Shown one piece after another: positions 17,439 to 26,663 of a stretch of DNA of 64,000 nucleotides. Below the pieces are notes generated by a model. That model was not told the origin of the DNA. It was given only the letters and a program-made list of their open reading frames with translations, and did no database searches. The DNA comes from Pseudomonas sp. MPC6 (GTDB lineage Bacteria; Pseudomonadota; Gammaproteobacteria; Pseudomonadales; Pseudomonadaceae). Each line of letters opens with the position of its first letter. The stretch's first letter is position 1. Both the position numbers and the translations under genes were made by a program. The stretch spans positions 2,817,001 through 2,881,000 of the forward strand of contig NZ_CP034783.1 of assembly GCF_006094435.1 (NCBI RefSeq), given 5' to 3'.

Positions 17439-18629
17439 ATGTCCAGACTTCCATTGGACGGCATTCGTGTCGTCGAAATCTCGCACATGGTGATGGGGCC
17501 GACCTGCGGGATGATCCTCGGTGACCTCGGCGCCGAAGTGATCAAGATCGAACCGACCCGCGGCGACGGTACCCGCCGCCTGCTCGGTGCCGGTGCCGGG
17601 TTCTTTCGCACCTTCAACCGCAACAAGCAGTGCATCGCCATCGACGTCGACACCGCGCAAGGACGCGATGCCGTCCTGGAGCTCATCGACACCGCCGACG
17701 TGTTCATCGAGAACTTCAAACCCGGGCGCATGCAGGATCTGGGCTTCGGTTACGAGGCGATTCGTCAACGCAACCCGCGCCTGATCTATGCCTCGCACAA
17801 AGGCTTTCTCAAGGGGCCGTATGACAATCGCCTGGCCCTCGACGAAGTGGTGCAGATGATGGCCGGCCTGGCCTACATGACCGGTCCCGTCGGCCGGCCG
17901 TTGCGCGCCGGCAGCTCGGTGAACGACATCATGGGCGGCATGTTCGGTGCCATCGGCGTGCTTGCCGCGCTCAACGACCGCCACGTCAGCGGCGTCGGCC
18001 GCGAGGTGCAGAGCGCGCTGTACGAAAACTGCGTGTTGCTCGCCGCCCAGCACATGCAGCAGTACGCCGTGACCGGCCAGGCCGCCGCGCCGATGCCGAA
18101 CCGCATCAGTGCCTGGGCGATCTACGACGTGTTCGAGTTCGCCGGCGGTGAGCAAATGTTCGTCGCCGCCACCGGCGAAGGGCAGTGGAACGCCTTGTGC
18201 AAACTGCTGGGCCAGACCGCACTGCTCGACGACCAGACACTCGCCACCAACAACGACCGCGTGCTGCAACGCCCACGGTTGCTGGCGCACCTGGCCGAAG
18301 TGTTCGCCACCCTGGACGCCCAGGCCCTGGCGGTACAGCTCGAAGCCCACAGCATTCCTTTCGCGCCGATACGTCGCCCGGAAGAACTGTTCGAAGATCC
18401 GCACCTGCTGCAAAGCGGTGGCCTGGCCGATCTCGAACTCGAAGACGGCTCCTTCACTGCCATGCCGTTGCTGCCGTTGTCCCTGGATGGTGAGCGCCTG
18501 CAACCGCGCCGCTCGATTCCGCGCATCGGCGAGCATACCCACAAGGTCATGCGTGAACTGGGCTACAGCGACGAGCATATCGCCGAGCTGTGTGCCGCTG
18601 GAGTGCTGAAAACCGACGCTCAGGTCTGA
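17439..18629 (+). CDS. Class III (CaiB/BaiF) CoA-transferase
   Basis: 396 aa, family-typical. The N-terminus has GIRVVEISHMVMGPTCGMIL and GDLGAEVIKIEPTRGD. RNKQCIAIDVDT and a conserved Asp in ALDEVVQMMAGLA match the catalytic aspartate of formyl-CoA transferase. It should move CoA from succinyl-CoA or acetyl-CoA onto the substrate acid that the preceding lyase cleaves. The start MSRLPLDG was chosen; longer in-frame reading overlaps the lyase gene. The ribosome site is weak (GACGAGGAAAACAATA). Confidence 0.9.
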   Translation: MSRLPLDGIRVVEISHMVMGPTCGMILGDLGAEVIKIEPTRGDGTRRLLGAGAGFFRTFNRNKQCIAIDVDTAQGRDAVLELIDTADVFIENFKPGRMQDLGFGYEAIRQRNPRLIYASHKGFLKGPYDNRLALDEVVQMMAGLAYMTGPVGRPLRAGSSVNDIMGGMFGAIGVLAALNDRHVSGVGREVQSALYENCVLLAAQHMQQYAVTGQAAAPMPNRISAWAIYDVFEFAGGEQMFVAATGEGQWNALCKLLGQTALLDDQTLATNNDRVLQRPRLLAHLAEVFATLDAQALAVQLEAHSIPFAPIRRPEELFEDPHLLQSGGLADLELEDGSFTAMPLLPLSLDGERLQPRRSIPRIGEHTHKVMRELGYSDEHIAELCAAGVLKTDAQV

Positions 18630-18641
18630 GGAGACGCTGCC

Positions 18642-18719
18642 ATGGCTATCTATCAATACGTCAGGTTTATCCCTGCCATTCATGCCGCTTACAGGGAAAA
18701 ATTGATTCGCATCAGCTAA
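18642..18719 (+). pseudogene. Short ORF, possible remnant of a gamma-carbonic-anhydrase/CaiE-PaaY-like gene
   Basis: A 25-codon frame with a strong ribosome site (GAGGAGACGCTGCC) starts 12 bp after the CoA-transferase stop. The peptide opens MAIYQYVRFIPAIHAAY. Hexapeptide-repeat proteins of the CaiE/PaaY group commonly begin with a similar MxIYxxxxxxPxIHPxAY pattern and often sit beside CoA-ligase or CoA-transferase genes. It may be what is left of such a gene, or a translated short leader ahead of the MFS gene. Similarity is judged by eye. Confidence 0.4.
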
Positions 18720-18786
18720 ACCCCGTCGAGCAACTTCCTCAAGGATTTTTGCTTCTCTCCAATAATTACAAGATCGGAGAAACACC

Positions 18787-20100
18787 ATGGTTGCCATGAC
18801 TGGCGCAATGCCGCTTGCGCGCAGCGAAGAAATCAACGAGTTGCTGCTGTATCGGCGCGTGGCCTGGCGCATCATGCCGCTGGCCATCATCTGCTTTCTG
18901 TTTTCCTATTTCGACCGGATCAATATCAGCTTCGCCAAAGTCCAGATGCAACAGGAACTGGGCTTGTCCGACGCGGCCTATGGCCTGGCGGCGAGCATGT
19001 TTTTCGTCGGTTATGTGCTTTTCGAAGTGCCGAGCAGCCTGGGCCTCAGGCGCTACGGGGCGCCGGCCTGGATCTGCCGGATCATGATTTCCTGGGGGCT
19101 GGCCACCGCGGCCCTGATGTTCGCCTATACCCAATACACCCTGTACTTCCTGCGTTTTCTGATTGGCGTGATGGAAGCCGGCTTCGGCCCGGCGATCCTG
19201 TTCTACCTGGCGTGCTGGTTCCCGAAAAAGCACCTGGCGAAGATGAACGGTTTGTGGTTCCTCTCGGTGCCGCTGGCCGGTGCGTTGGGCGGGCCGGCGG
19301 CCGGGATCCTGCTGGGGACGATGGATGGCGTGCTCGGCCTGGCGGGCTGGCACTGGCTGTTCCTGATGTCCGGGTTGCCCTGTGTGTTGCTGGGCCTGCT
19401 GGTGCTGTGGAAGCTGGACCGGGATATCGAGTCGGCCAAGTGGCTGAGCCGGGGCGAGAAAGACCTGCTGGCGGCCAACCTCGAACACGACCGGGCCAGA
19501 GCCAAGCCGGTGCATGCCTCACTGTGGCGGGTGTTGCTGACCCGGGAAGTGGCGATCATGGCGCTGATTTACTTCGTGATCAAAATGGCCTCCTACGGCA
19601 TCAATTTCTGGATGCCGCACCTGATCAAATCGTCCGGGGTGCAAAGCGTGTTCTGGGTCGGCATGCTGTCATCGCTGCCCTACATCGTGGCGTGCATCGG
19701 CATGATCTGGCTGACCCGTCTCTCGGACCGCACCGGCGAGCGCAAGAAGTACCTGGTGATGTGCCTGTTGCTGGCGGCGGTGGGTTACCTGCTGGCCTGC
19801 CTGTTCTCCGATTCGTCATGGGCGATGATGGCGGCGCTGGTGATGGCCACGGCGGGCACCTTCATCGCAATTCCGATCTTCTGGACCATTCCGCAATCGA
19901 CTTTCTCCGGGTTGGCGATTGCCAGCGGCACGGCGGCGATCAACTCCATCGGCCAGCTCAGTGGCATGGTCGCGCCGGTGATGGTCGGCAAGATCAACGA
20001 CGTCTCCGGCACCAGCTACATGGGCATGCTCTCCATCGCGCCGATGATCCTGATCGCGTGCATCGTGGTCGCGTGCTTCGTCAAGAATCCGAAGACCTGA
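18787..20100 (+). CDS. MFS transporter, anion:cation symporter (ACS) type
   Basis: 437 aa, 12 predicted membrane spans. FSYFDRINISFAKVQMQQEL near the start and the loop GLRRYGA belong to the ACS family, which takes up organic acid anions with protons. It lies between the CoA-transferase and the OprD porin, all on the plus strand, which suggests inner-membrane uptake of the acid degraded by the operon. GATCGGAGAAACACC precedes the ATG. Confidence 0.9.
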   Translation: MVAMTGAMPLARSEEINELLLYRRVAWRIMPLAIICFLFSYFDRINISFAKVQMQQELGLSDAAYGLAASMFFVGYVLFEVPSSLGLRRYGAPAWICRIMISWGLATAALMFAYTQYTLYFLRFLIGVMEAGFGPAILFYLACWFPKKHLAKMNGLWFLSVPLAGALGGPAAGILLGTMDGVLGLAGWHWLFLMSGLPCVLLGLLVLWKLDRDIESAKWLSRGEKDLLAANLEHDRARAKPVHASLWRVLLTREVAIMALIYFVIKMASYGINFWMPHLIKSSGVQSVFWVGMLSSLPYIVACIGMIWLTRLSDRTGERKKYLVMCLLLAAVGYLLACLFSDSSWAMMAALVMATAGTFIAIPIFWTIPQSTFSGLAIASGTAAINSIGQLSGMVAPVMVGKINDVSGTSYMGMLSIAPMILIACIVVACFVKNPKT

Positions 20101-20155
20101 TCCGGTCGTTGAATCGATCCTCGCTCCTGATAACAACAATAAAACAGGCACAAAC

Positions 20156-21442
20156 ATGATTTCATTCACCACCCAGCGGGCATCGCTGATGCTCGCGACG
20201 CTTTGCTGCGCCTTTCAATCGGCGGTCCAGGCCGGTTTTGTCGACGATGGCAAAGGCAGTCTGGAGCTGCGTAACTTCTACTTTGATCGTGATTTTCACG
20301 GTGACTCGGCCACCCAGTCCCGGCGCGGCGAGTGGGCGCAGGGCTTCATGCTGAAGTTGCAATCGGGCTTTACCCCCGGCCCGCTGGGTTTTGGTCTGGA
20401 TGCCGTGGGCATGCTGGGGATCAAGCTCGACTCCAGCCCGGATCGCTCCGGCAGCGGGTTGTTGCCTCGGGGGGCGGACAAACGTGCGGTCGACGATTAT
20501 TCCAAGGCCGTTGGCACGTTCAAGGCAAGGCTATCGCAGACCGAGGTCCGCGTGGGCGGTCTCAGCCCGCAGCTGCCGTTGCTGGCGTCCAACAACAGTC
20601 GGCTGTTCCCGCAGTGGTTCAACGGTGCCCAGTTGGTGAGCAAGGACCTGGACAACTTCACCTTCACCGCGCTGGAAGTGGACTCGACCAAACTACGTGA
20701 CTCCACCGATTTCGAAGACCTGACGGCGATGGCGCAGCAGGGGGCTTATTCGACCAGTGTGACCGGTGACCGTTTGTACTACGCCGGCGCTGACTATCAA
20801 CCACTGAAAAACCTGACGCTGAGCGTGCACAGCAGCCAGCTCGAAGATCTGTTTCGCCGTGACTTTGCGGGGTTCAAGTACAGGATCGGCCTGGGGCCGG
20901 GGGATGCGTTTACCGAGTGGCGCTATTTTTCCGCCCGCGAAACCGGGCGCGAGTTGTTGGGCAAGGTCGATAACCGGACCTTGAGCACCCACTTCGGTTA
21001 TGCGATCAAGGGCCATACCTTCAGCGGCGGCTATCAGAAAGTCCGCGGCGACACGGCTTACGCCTACGTGGGCGGTACCGACACTTATCTGTTCAGCGAG
21101 CAGCAGGTCAGTACCTTCGCCCTGGCCAATGAACGGGCCTGGATGATGCGCTATGACTACGATTTCGCGGCGCTCGGGATTCCCGGGCTGACCTTCAACC
21201 TGCGGTACGTGAAAGGGGATCAGGTGGATCCGACGGCTATCAACAGCGTCAAGGCTGGTGGTTTACGGGCTTCGGGTGGGGAGGGGGAGGAGTGGGAGCG
21301 GACGACGGACTTGAGCTACGTCATCCAGTCCGGGGCTTTGAGGAATGTTTCGCTGCGTTGGCGAAATGCGACGATGCGCTCGAATTTTGCCGATGCGGCG
21401 GATGAGAATCGGGTGATTGTTGGGTACACCATCAACTTCTAG
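20156..21442 (+). CDS. OprD-family outer-membrane porin
   Basis: 428 aa. A Sec signal peptide (about 1-26, ending QSAVQA) is followed by GFVDDGKGSLELRNFYFDRD, the usual OprD start, and the protein ends in the aromatic YTINF of a beta-barrel. These porins admit specific carboxylates or amino acids. 55 bp after the MFS gene; probably the outer-membrane partner of the organic-acid operon. Confidence 0.92.
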   Translation: MISFTTQRASLMLATLCCAFQSAVQAGFVDDGKGSLELRNFYFDRDFHGDSATQSRRGEWAQGFMLKLQSGFTPGPLGFGLDAVGMLGIKLDSSPDRSGSGLLPRGADKRAVDDYSKAVGTFKARLSQTEVRVGGLSPQLPLLASNNSRLFPQWFNGAQLVSKDLDNFTFTALEVDSTKLRDSTDFEDLTAMAQQGAYSTSVTGDRLYYAGADYQPLKNLTLSVHSSQLEDLFRRDFAGFKYRIGLGPGDAFTEWRYFSARETGRELLGKVDNRTLSTHFGYAIKGHTFSGGYQKVRGDTAYAYVGGTDTYLFSEQQVSTFALANERAWMMRYDYDFAALGIPGLTFNLRYVKGDQVDPTAINSVKAGGLRASGGEGEEWERTTDLSYVIQSGALRNVSLRWRNATMRSNFADAADENRVIVGYTINF

Positions 21443-21461
21443 GCTTTATCGACTCATAGTG

Positions 21462-21550
21462 TGGGAGCGCGCTTGCTCGCGATGAGGGCAGTACAGTCAA
21501 TATCGATGTTGACTGATACGCCGCCTTCGCTGGCAAGCCAGCTCCTACAG
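21462..21550. repeat. REP pair with two unlike arms
   Basis: The left arm is gtgggagcgcgcttgctcgc; the right arm is cttcgctggcaagccagctc followed by ctaca. These belong to two REP sequence variants rather than one palindrome. It lies between the convergent OprD and lactate-permease genes. Confidence 0.75.
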
Positions 21551-21563
21551 GGTTTTGCGTCGA

Positions 21564-23327
21564 TCACTTTCCGCCGACGACCATACTGCTGAACGGCTCT
21601 ACATACGCCTGCAACGTCACCAGGCCACCGACCAGGATGGCCAGGATGATCGAATGGAAGAACACGTAACGCAGGATTTCCCCCTCATGGCCGTACCAGC
21701 GCGTAGCGGTCGAGGCGACCACGATCGACTGCGCGTCGACCATCTTGCCCATGACCCCGCCGGAACTGTTGGCCGCCGCCATCAGCACCGGGCTGAGTCC
21801 CAGTTGCTCGGCGGTCACCCGCTGCAAGCCGCCGAACAGCACGTTGGAGGCCGTGTCCGAACCGGTCAGGGCCACGCCGAGCCAGCCGAGCAGGGTGCCG
21901 AACATCGGGTAGAAGATACCCGTCGCGGCGAAGGCCAGGCCCATGGTGGCGTCCAGCCCCGAATAGCGCGTGAGGAAACCGAGCGCGAGCATGGCGACGA
22001 TGGTGATCAACGAGTAACGCACGACCCAGATCGTTCGCAGGTACTGGTGGATCAGTTGCGGGATCGAATACCCCATCAGCAACCCGCCGAGGATCGCCGA
22101 CAGCAGGATGCCGCTGCCGGTGGCGGTGAACCAGTTGAACTTGTACACCGCCTCTTCGGTTTTAGGCGCAGGCACCACCGGAGGCACCTTCTCGATCTGC
22201 TGGTGAATGGTGCCGAAGGTCAGGGTCGGGGCGAAGATCGGATTGGCTTCGCGCATCGGCTTGCCTTGCGGGTCGAGTTTGGCCGAACTGGTGACCGGAT
22301 CGATCGCCGCGCGGGTATCGAACAGGTTCTTGAAGCTTTGGGTGCCCCAGGCGAACACGAACACCGTCAGGATGATCCACGGCATCCAGGCACGCCTCAC
22401 CGCCGAGCGGTTTTCGCTGTTGAAATTGGCGGTCGCCGTGGGTTGAACGTCGTGCTCCTCGGCAATCTTCGAATTGTCCACCCGGCCTGACAGCGCTGCG
22501 GAAGTATGAATGGTGGCCGGTTTCCAGACCTTGATGAAGGCGGTCAGGCAGGCCATGGAAATCAGCGCGGCGATCACGTCCACCAGCATCGGCCCGTGGT
22601 AGTTGGAGACCAGGAACTGCGGCACCGCGAAGCTGACGCCGGCGACCAGGATCGCTGGCCAGATTTCCAGCATCTTGCGCCAGCCGGCAAACGCCCAGAT
22701 CAGCCAGAACGGCACGATCACCGAGAAAAACGGCAACTGGCGGCCGACCATCATCGACAGCTCCATCTCATCCAGCCCGGTCACCTTGGCCAGGGTGATG
22801 ATCGGCGTACCCAGGGCGCCGAACGCCACCGGCGCGGTGTTGGCGATCAACGCCAGGCCGGACGCCGCCAGCGGCGAGAACCCCAGCCCGATCAGGATGG
22901 CCCCGGTGACCGCCACCGGTGTGCCGAACCCCGCGGCCCCTTCGAAGAATGCGCCGAAGCAGAAGGCGATCAGCAGCAACTGCAGCCGTCGATCGTCGGT
23001 GATGCGTGCCAGTGAGTCCTGCAGCACCTTGAACGAGCCGTTCTCGGTCGTCAGCCGGTGCAGGAAGATGATGTTGAGCACGATCCAGCCGATCGGCAGC
23101 AAACCGTTGGCGGCACCGTACAGCGCGGCGGAACCGGCCATGTTCGCCGGCATGCCGAAGGCGAAGATTGCAATGATCAACGCCGAACCCAGCGCCATGA
23201 GTGCCGCCAGGTGCGCCTTGATGTGGAAAAACGCCAAGGCTGCCAGCATCACTACCACCGGTACTGCCGCCATGATGGTTGAAAACACCGGGTTACCGAA
23301 CGGATCGTAGATTTGCTGCCAGACCAT
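21564..23327 (-). CDS. L-lactate/glycolate permease (LctP family)
   Basis: 587 aa, multi-span. FEGAAGFGTPVAVTGAILIG, NTAPVAFGALGTPIITLAKV and GSDTASNVLFGGLQ are LctP hallmarks; E. coli has the paralogues LldP (lactate) and GlcA (glycolate). No lld genes lie alongside and the glc operon is about 7 kb away, so either substrate is possible. The ATG is preceded by CAGAGGTGGAAC. Inner membrane, proton symport. Confidence 0.9.
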   Translation of the reverse strand: MVWQQIYDPFGNPVFSTIMAAVPVVVMLAALAFFHIKAHLAALMALGSALIIAIFAFGMPANMAGSAALYGAANGLLPIGWIVLNIIFLHRLTTENGSFKVLQDSLARITDDRRLQLLLIAFCFGAFFEGAAGFGTPVAVTGAILIGLGFSPLAASGLALIANTAPVAFGALGTPIITLAKVTGLDEMELSMMVGRQLPFFSVIVPFWLIWAFAGWRKMLEIWPAILVAGVSFAVPQFLVSNYHGPMLVDVIAALISMACLTAFIKVWKPATIHTSAALSGRVDNSKIAEEHDVQPTATANFNSENRSAVRRAWMPWIILTVFVFAWGTQSFKNLFDTRAAIDPVTSSAKLDPQGKPMREANPIFAPTLTFGTIHQQIEKVPPVVPAPKTEEAVYKFNWFTATGSGILLSAILGGLLMGYSIPQLIHQYLRTIWVVRYSLITIVAMLALGFLTRYSGLDATMGLAFAATGIFYPMFGTLLGWLGVALTGSDTASNVLFGGLQRVTAEQLGLSPVLMAAANSSGGVMGKMVDAQSIVVASTATRWYGHEGEILRYVFFHSIILAILVGGLVTLQAYVEPFSSMVVGGK

Positions 23328-23474
23328 GTTCCACCTCTGCTTTTTATTGTTGGGAATGCAGACCCCGAAGGGGCGGTGGCTTGTAGTATAGGTGGCATTA
23401 CTCCGCTGTCCTGGCCTGAGCTAACATGGCCAATAGGTGAATGCGCAACCGCACGTCGACAGGAGGATGCAGCA

Positions 23475-23711
23475 ATGACTGAACGCCATATACAGCACAA
23501 GGAAACGCTTTCCAACGGATGCAAGATCGAGGTTAGGACCGAGATTCTGAAGGACGGATCCCTTGGGATGTTTATCGGTGTTTACCGACCTGACGGGACG
23601 GTCATCGACGAAAATCATGATCCGAAACCGCACATGCTGGATATGGAAGCCGCGATGGACTGGGGCATCGATATCGCCAAGGGCATCGGGAACAGCCAGA
23701 GAACCCTGTGA
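23475..23711 (+). CDS. Small conserved-looking hypothetical protein
   Basis: 78 aa, soluble, opening MTERHIQHKETLSNGCKIEV with a likely beta-rich core (GSLGMFIGVYRPDGTVIDEN). The start was chosen from AGGAGGATGCAGCA just upstream; the longer in-frame extension overlaps the divergent permease promoter. No function recognised. Divergent from the lactate permease gene. Confidence 0.65.
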   Translation: MTERHIQHKETLSNGCKIEVRTEILKDGSLGMFIGVYRPDGTVIDENHDPKPHMLDMEAAMDWGIDIAKGIGNSQRTL

Positions 23712-23727
23712 CGTGCGCTTTGACTTC

Positions 23728-23774
23728 ACTGGCATCTAACGCCGTGCTCTTTGGATCAACTGGCATCTAACGCC
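23728..23774. repeat. Direct repeat of actggcatctaacgcc
   Basis: Two exact 16-bp copies at 23728-23743 and 23759-23774, 31 bp apart, directly downstream of the small hypothetical gene and next to a REP pair. Role unknown. Confidence 0.6.
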
Positions 23775-23781
23775 AGGCTCC

Positions 23782-23883
23782 CTGTAGGAGCGAGCTTGCT
23801 CGCGATGGACGTTAACGAAAACGCGTTCTTTCTGAATCAGCGCGTCGCCCTTGAGACCATCGCGAGCAAGCTCGCTCCTACAG
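23782..23883. repeat. REP pair (gagcgagcttgctcgcgatg type)
   Basis: Inverted arms ctgtaggagcgagcttgctc and its complement enclose about 45 bp. Located beside the 3' end of the APC permease gene. Confidence 0.9.
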
Positions 23884-23894
23884 GGGCTGCTGCA

Positions 23895-25460
23895 TCAGCG
23901 CCCGGCCTGTTTGTTCAACGCCGCTTCCGCCGCGGCGATTTGCGCCTGGCGCTTGACGATCATGTCGCCCACCGGCGGCCCCTGGAAGCGTCGCGCTTCG
24001 AAACCGAACCAGATAATGGCCGTCATGACCAGGAACCCGATGGTGATGTACAGCGCCCAATCGTTCGGTGGCTGGATGCCGATGATGAAAATGATCACCA
24101 TCGAGAGGATCGAGAGGATGGCGAAGAAGGAGTACCAGAAACGCCCCATGTTCCATGGCCCCATGGTCGGCCACTTCGACGTGCCATAGGTGAACAGGCC
24201 GAGGATGATCGGAATGACGAAGGAGAAGAACAGGAAGATCACCGTGCAGGACACCACAATGGTATAGACCGGCGTTGCACCGATCGAGATCACCGACGAG
24301 CCCCAGACGAACAATACCGCCAGCGTCGCTCCGGTCCAGATCGCCGGCACCGGGCTGCGGTAAGTCGGCGAGACCGTGGCCAGCGCTTGCGAGAAGGGCA
24401 GGCCACCGTCGCGGGAGAAGGCGAAAATCATTCGTGAAACCGAGGTCACGGTCGCCAGCCCGCACAGAAACTGCGAGATGAAAATCGCCAGGTACAGCGC
24501 CGTCTTGACGGCCGGGTTGACTTGAGTGTCCATCGCCCAGAAGAACACATTCCACCCCTTCGTCGCCGCTTCGTCCATGCTCGGCAGCATCAGCACGAAC
24601 GAGCTGAGCATGAGCCAGCCAAACAGCAGCGACCAGACCACCGACATGACCATGCCGACCGGCACCGACATCGCCGCGTTGCGGGTTTCCTCGGAGGTAT
24701 GCGCGGAGGCGTCATAGCCGGTGATGGTGTAGATCGGCAAGAGCAGGCCGAGCATGAAAATCCAGCCGTTCGAGACTGGTGGCCAGACGCTGCCGCCAGC
24801 CTCGCCGGAATAATTGCCAAAGGTCACCAGCCGGACGAATTCATAGCTGGGGGCCGCGATCAGGCACACGATGGTCAGTGCGATCGCCGTCGCGAAGATC
24901 AGATAGCCCGAGAAGTCGGTGAGCTTGGCGGTCAGGCCAATGCCGAAATGGTTGCACAAGGCCTGGATGCCGGTGAGGATCGCCAGGAAGATCATCCGGG
25001 TCGTCGTCGTGTCTTCCATGCCCAGGGCCGGACCGAAAGCCCCGAAAAAGAAGTAGTAAGTCCCGACGTTGATCGCCCCGAGCACCGTGACCAGCCCCAG
25101 CAGGTTGAACCAGGCCGTCAGCCAGCCGGTGAAGCGGTTACCCAGAATCGAACCCCAGTGATACAGACCGCCCGCGGTCGGATAGGCCGAGGAAATCTGC
25201 GCCATGGCCATGGCAAAGACCCCGGAAATCAGGCAGCCGATCGGCCAGCCGATGCCGATCGACGCGCCGCCCGCGCCCGAGGTGCCCTGGGCCAGTGAGT
25301 TGATGCCGCCCGAGAGGATGCAGATGATCGAAAAGGAAATGGCAAAGTTGGAGAAAACGCCCATTCGTCGCGACAGCTGCTGGGCATAGCCCATGCTGTG
25401 CAGCACCTTGACGTCATCGTCTTGCGGCGCGCCGGTGCCGGGCTGGCTTGCTGGGTTCAT
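23895..25460 (-). CDS. APC-family amino acid/amine permease
   Basis: 521 aa, 12 predicted spans, with APC signatures FSNFAISFSIICILSGGINS, GWPIGCLISGVFAMAMAQI and PTAGGLYHWGS. It resembles the GabP/choline-like amine and amino acid group. Last gene of a four-gene minus-strand operon, 11 bp after the Fe-alcohol dehydrogenase gene, so it probably imports the amine handled by that operon. GGAGCACACCCA precedes the ATG. Confidence 0.88.
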   Translation of the reverse strand: MNPASQPGTGAPQDDDVKVLHSMGYAQQLSRRMGVFSNFAISFSIICILSGGINSLAQGTSGAGGASIGIGWPIGCLISGVFAMAMAQISSAYPTAGGLYHWGSILGNRFTGWLTAWFNLLGLVTVLGAINVGTYYFFFGAFGPALGMEDTTTTRMIFLAILTGIQALCNHFGIGLTAKLTDFSGYLIFATAIALTIVCLIAAPSYEFVRLVTFGNYSGEAGGSVWPPVSNGWIFMLGLLLPIYTITGYDASAHTSEETRNAAMSVPVGMVMSVVWSLLFGWLMLSSFVLMLPSMDEAATKGWNVFFWAMDTQVNPAVKTALYLAIFISQFLCGLATVTSVSRMIFAFSRDGGLPFSQALATVSPTYRSPVPAIWTGATLAVLFVWGSSVISIGATPVYTIVVSCTVIFLFFSFVIPIILGLFTYGTSKWPTMGPWNMGRFWYSFFAILSILSMVIIFIIGIQPPNDWALYITIGFLVMTAIIWFGFEARRFQGPPVGDMIVKRQAQIAAAEAALNKQAGR

Positions 25461-25471
25461 TGGGTGTGCTC

Positions 25472-26632
25472 CTACAGACGGCCGTGAAAAGCTGCGTTAA
25501 AAATCTCGGCCGCACCGGCCCGGGTCAACGGCAGCGGGTTGCCGCTGGCCGAGGGGTCGACAACCGCCATGTCCGCGATCAGGTCGGCCTGGCGATCGTC
25601 CACGCCCAGCTCGAACAGCGTGTGCGGCACGCCGATGTCCTTGCGCAGTTTGAGGACGAAGGCCAGGAAGCTGTCGAAGCCCGGCGAAGGCAGGCGCAGC
25701 CAGGCCGCCAGGCGCGTGATGCGTTCTTCGATGGCCGGGCGATTGAATTTCAGGACATAGGGCATCAAGGTGGCGTTGGTCATGCCGTGATGGGTGTCGT
25801 ACAGCGCGCCCACCGGATGGGCGAGGGCGTGCATGCCGCCCAGGCCTTTCTGGAAGGCGGTGGCGCCCATCGCCGCAGCGGCGAGCATCTGCCCGCGCGC
25901 CTCGAGGTCGGAGGGCATGTGCACGGCCCGCACCAGGGCATTGGCGATCAGGCGCATGCCTTCCACGGCGATGCCTTCGGCCATGGGATGAAAACCGGGG
26001 GCGCAGTAGGCCTCCAGGCAGTGCGAAAACGCGTCCATGCCGGTGCCAGCGGTGACTTTGGCCGGCATGCCGACGCTCAGGGCCGGGTCGCTGATGACCA
26101 CTCGCGGCATCATTTTCGGGTGAAAGATGATGCGTTTGGTGTGGCTGCGCTCGTCGATGATCACCGCCGCACGGCCCACTTCCGAGCCGGTGCCCGCTGT
26201 CGTCGGCACCGCGATCACCGGGGCGATGCGGCTTTCGTCGGCCCGGGTCCAGTAGTCGCCGATGTCTTCGAAATCCCAGACCGGTCGCGTCTGGCCGCTC
26301 ATGAAGGCGATGAGCTTGCCCATGTCCAGGCCGCTGCCACCGCCGAAGGCGACTACGCCATCGTGCTTGCCGGCGCGCCAGGCATCGAGCCCGCCCGCCA
26401 GGTTGGCTTCGACCGGATTGGGCTTGAGGTCGCAAAACAATGCCACGCCAAGACCGGCGGCGCGCAGGGCGTCCAGCGCGGCGGCGGTGATCGGGGCGCG
26501 GGCCAGGCCGCTGTCGGTGACCAGCAGCGGTCGCTCGATTCCCTGGCTGCGGCAAGTCTCGGCCAGTTCGGCAATGCGCCCGGCACCGAAGCGGATGCTG
26601 GTGGGGTAGTTCCAGTTCGCGGTCAGGCTCAT
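25472..26632 (-). CDS. Iron-containing alcohol dehydrogenase
   Basis: 386 aa. The NAD-binding GGGSGLDMGKLIAF motif, PTTAGTGSEVGRAAVI and the metal-ligand histidines in GMDAFSHCLEAY, GGMHALAHPVGALYDTHHG are all present. Members oxidise primary alcohols to aldehydes with NAD. The start MSLTANW was chosen because GAGAGGCGAGCC precedes it. Within the operon it should act on the alcohol end of a glutamylated amino alcohol. Confidence 0.9.
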   Translation of the reverse strand: MSLTANWNYPTSIRFGAGRIAELAETCRSQGIERPLLVTDSGLARAPITAAALDALRAAGLGVALFCDLKPNPVEANLAGGLDAWRAGKHDGVVAFGGGSGLDMGKLIAFMSGQTRPVWDFEDIGDYWTRADESRIAPVIAVPTTAGTGSEVGRAAVIIDERSHTKRIIFHPKMMPRVVISDPALSVGMPAKVTAGTGMDAFSHCLEAYCAPGFHPMAEGIAVEGMRLIANALVRAVHMPSDLEARGQMLAAAAMGATAFQKGLGGMHALAHPVGALYDTHHGMTNATLMPYVLKFNRPAIEERITRLAAWLRLPSPGFDSFLAFVLKLRKDIGVPHTLFELGVDDRQADLIADMAVVDPSASGNPLPLTRAGAAEIFNAAFHGRL

Positions 26633-26663
26633 GGCTCGCCTCTCAAGGTTCAAGACTCATGGT

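Noticed and set aside
17385..18890. 501-codon minus-strand frame opposite the CoA-transferase
   Set aside because: Antisense shadow of a well-supported gene; no family features or ribosome site.
21564..23327. Naming the LctP-family permease glcA
   Set aside because: It is about 7 kb from the glc operon on the far side of another operon; lactate is equally likely.
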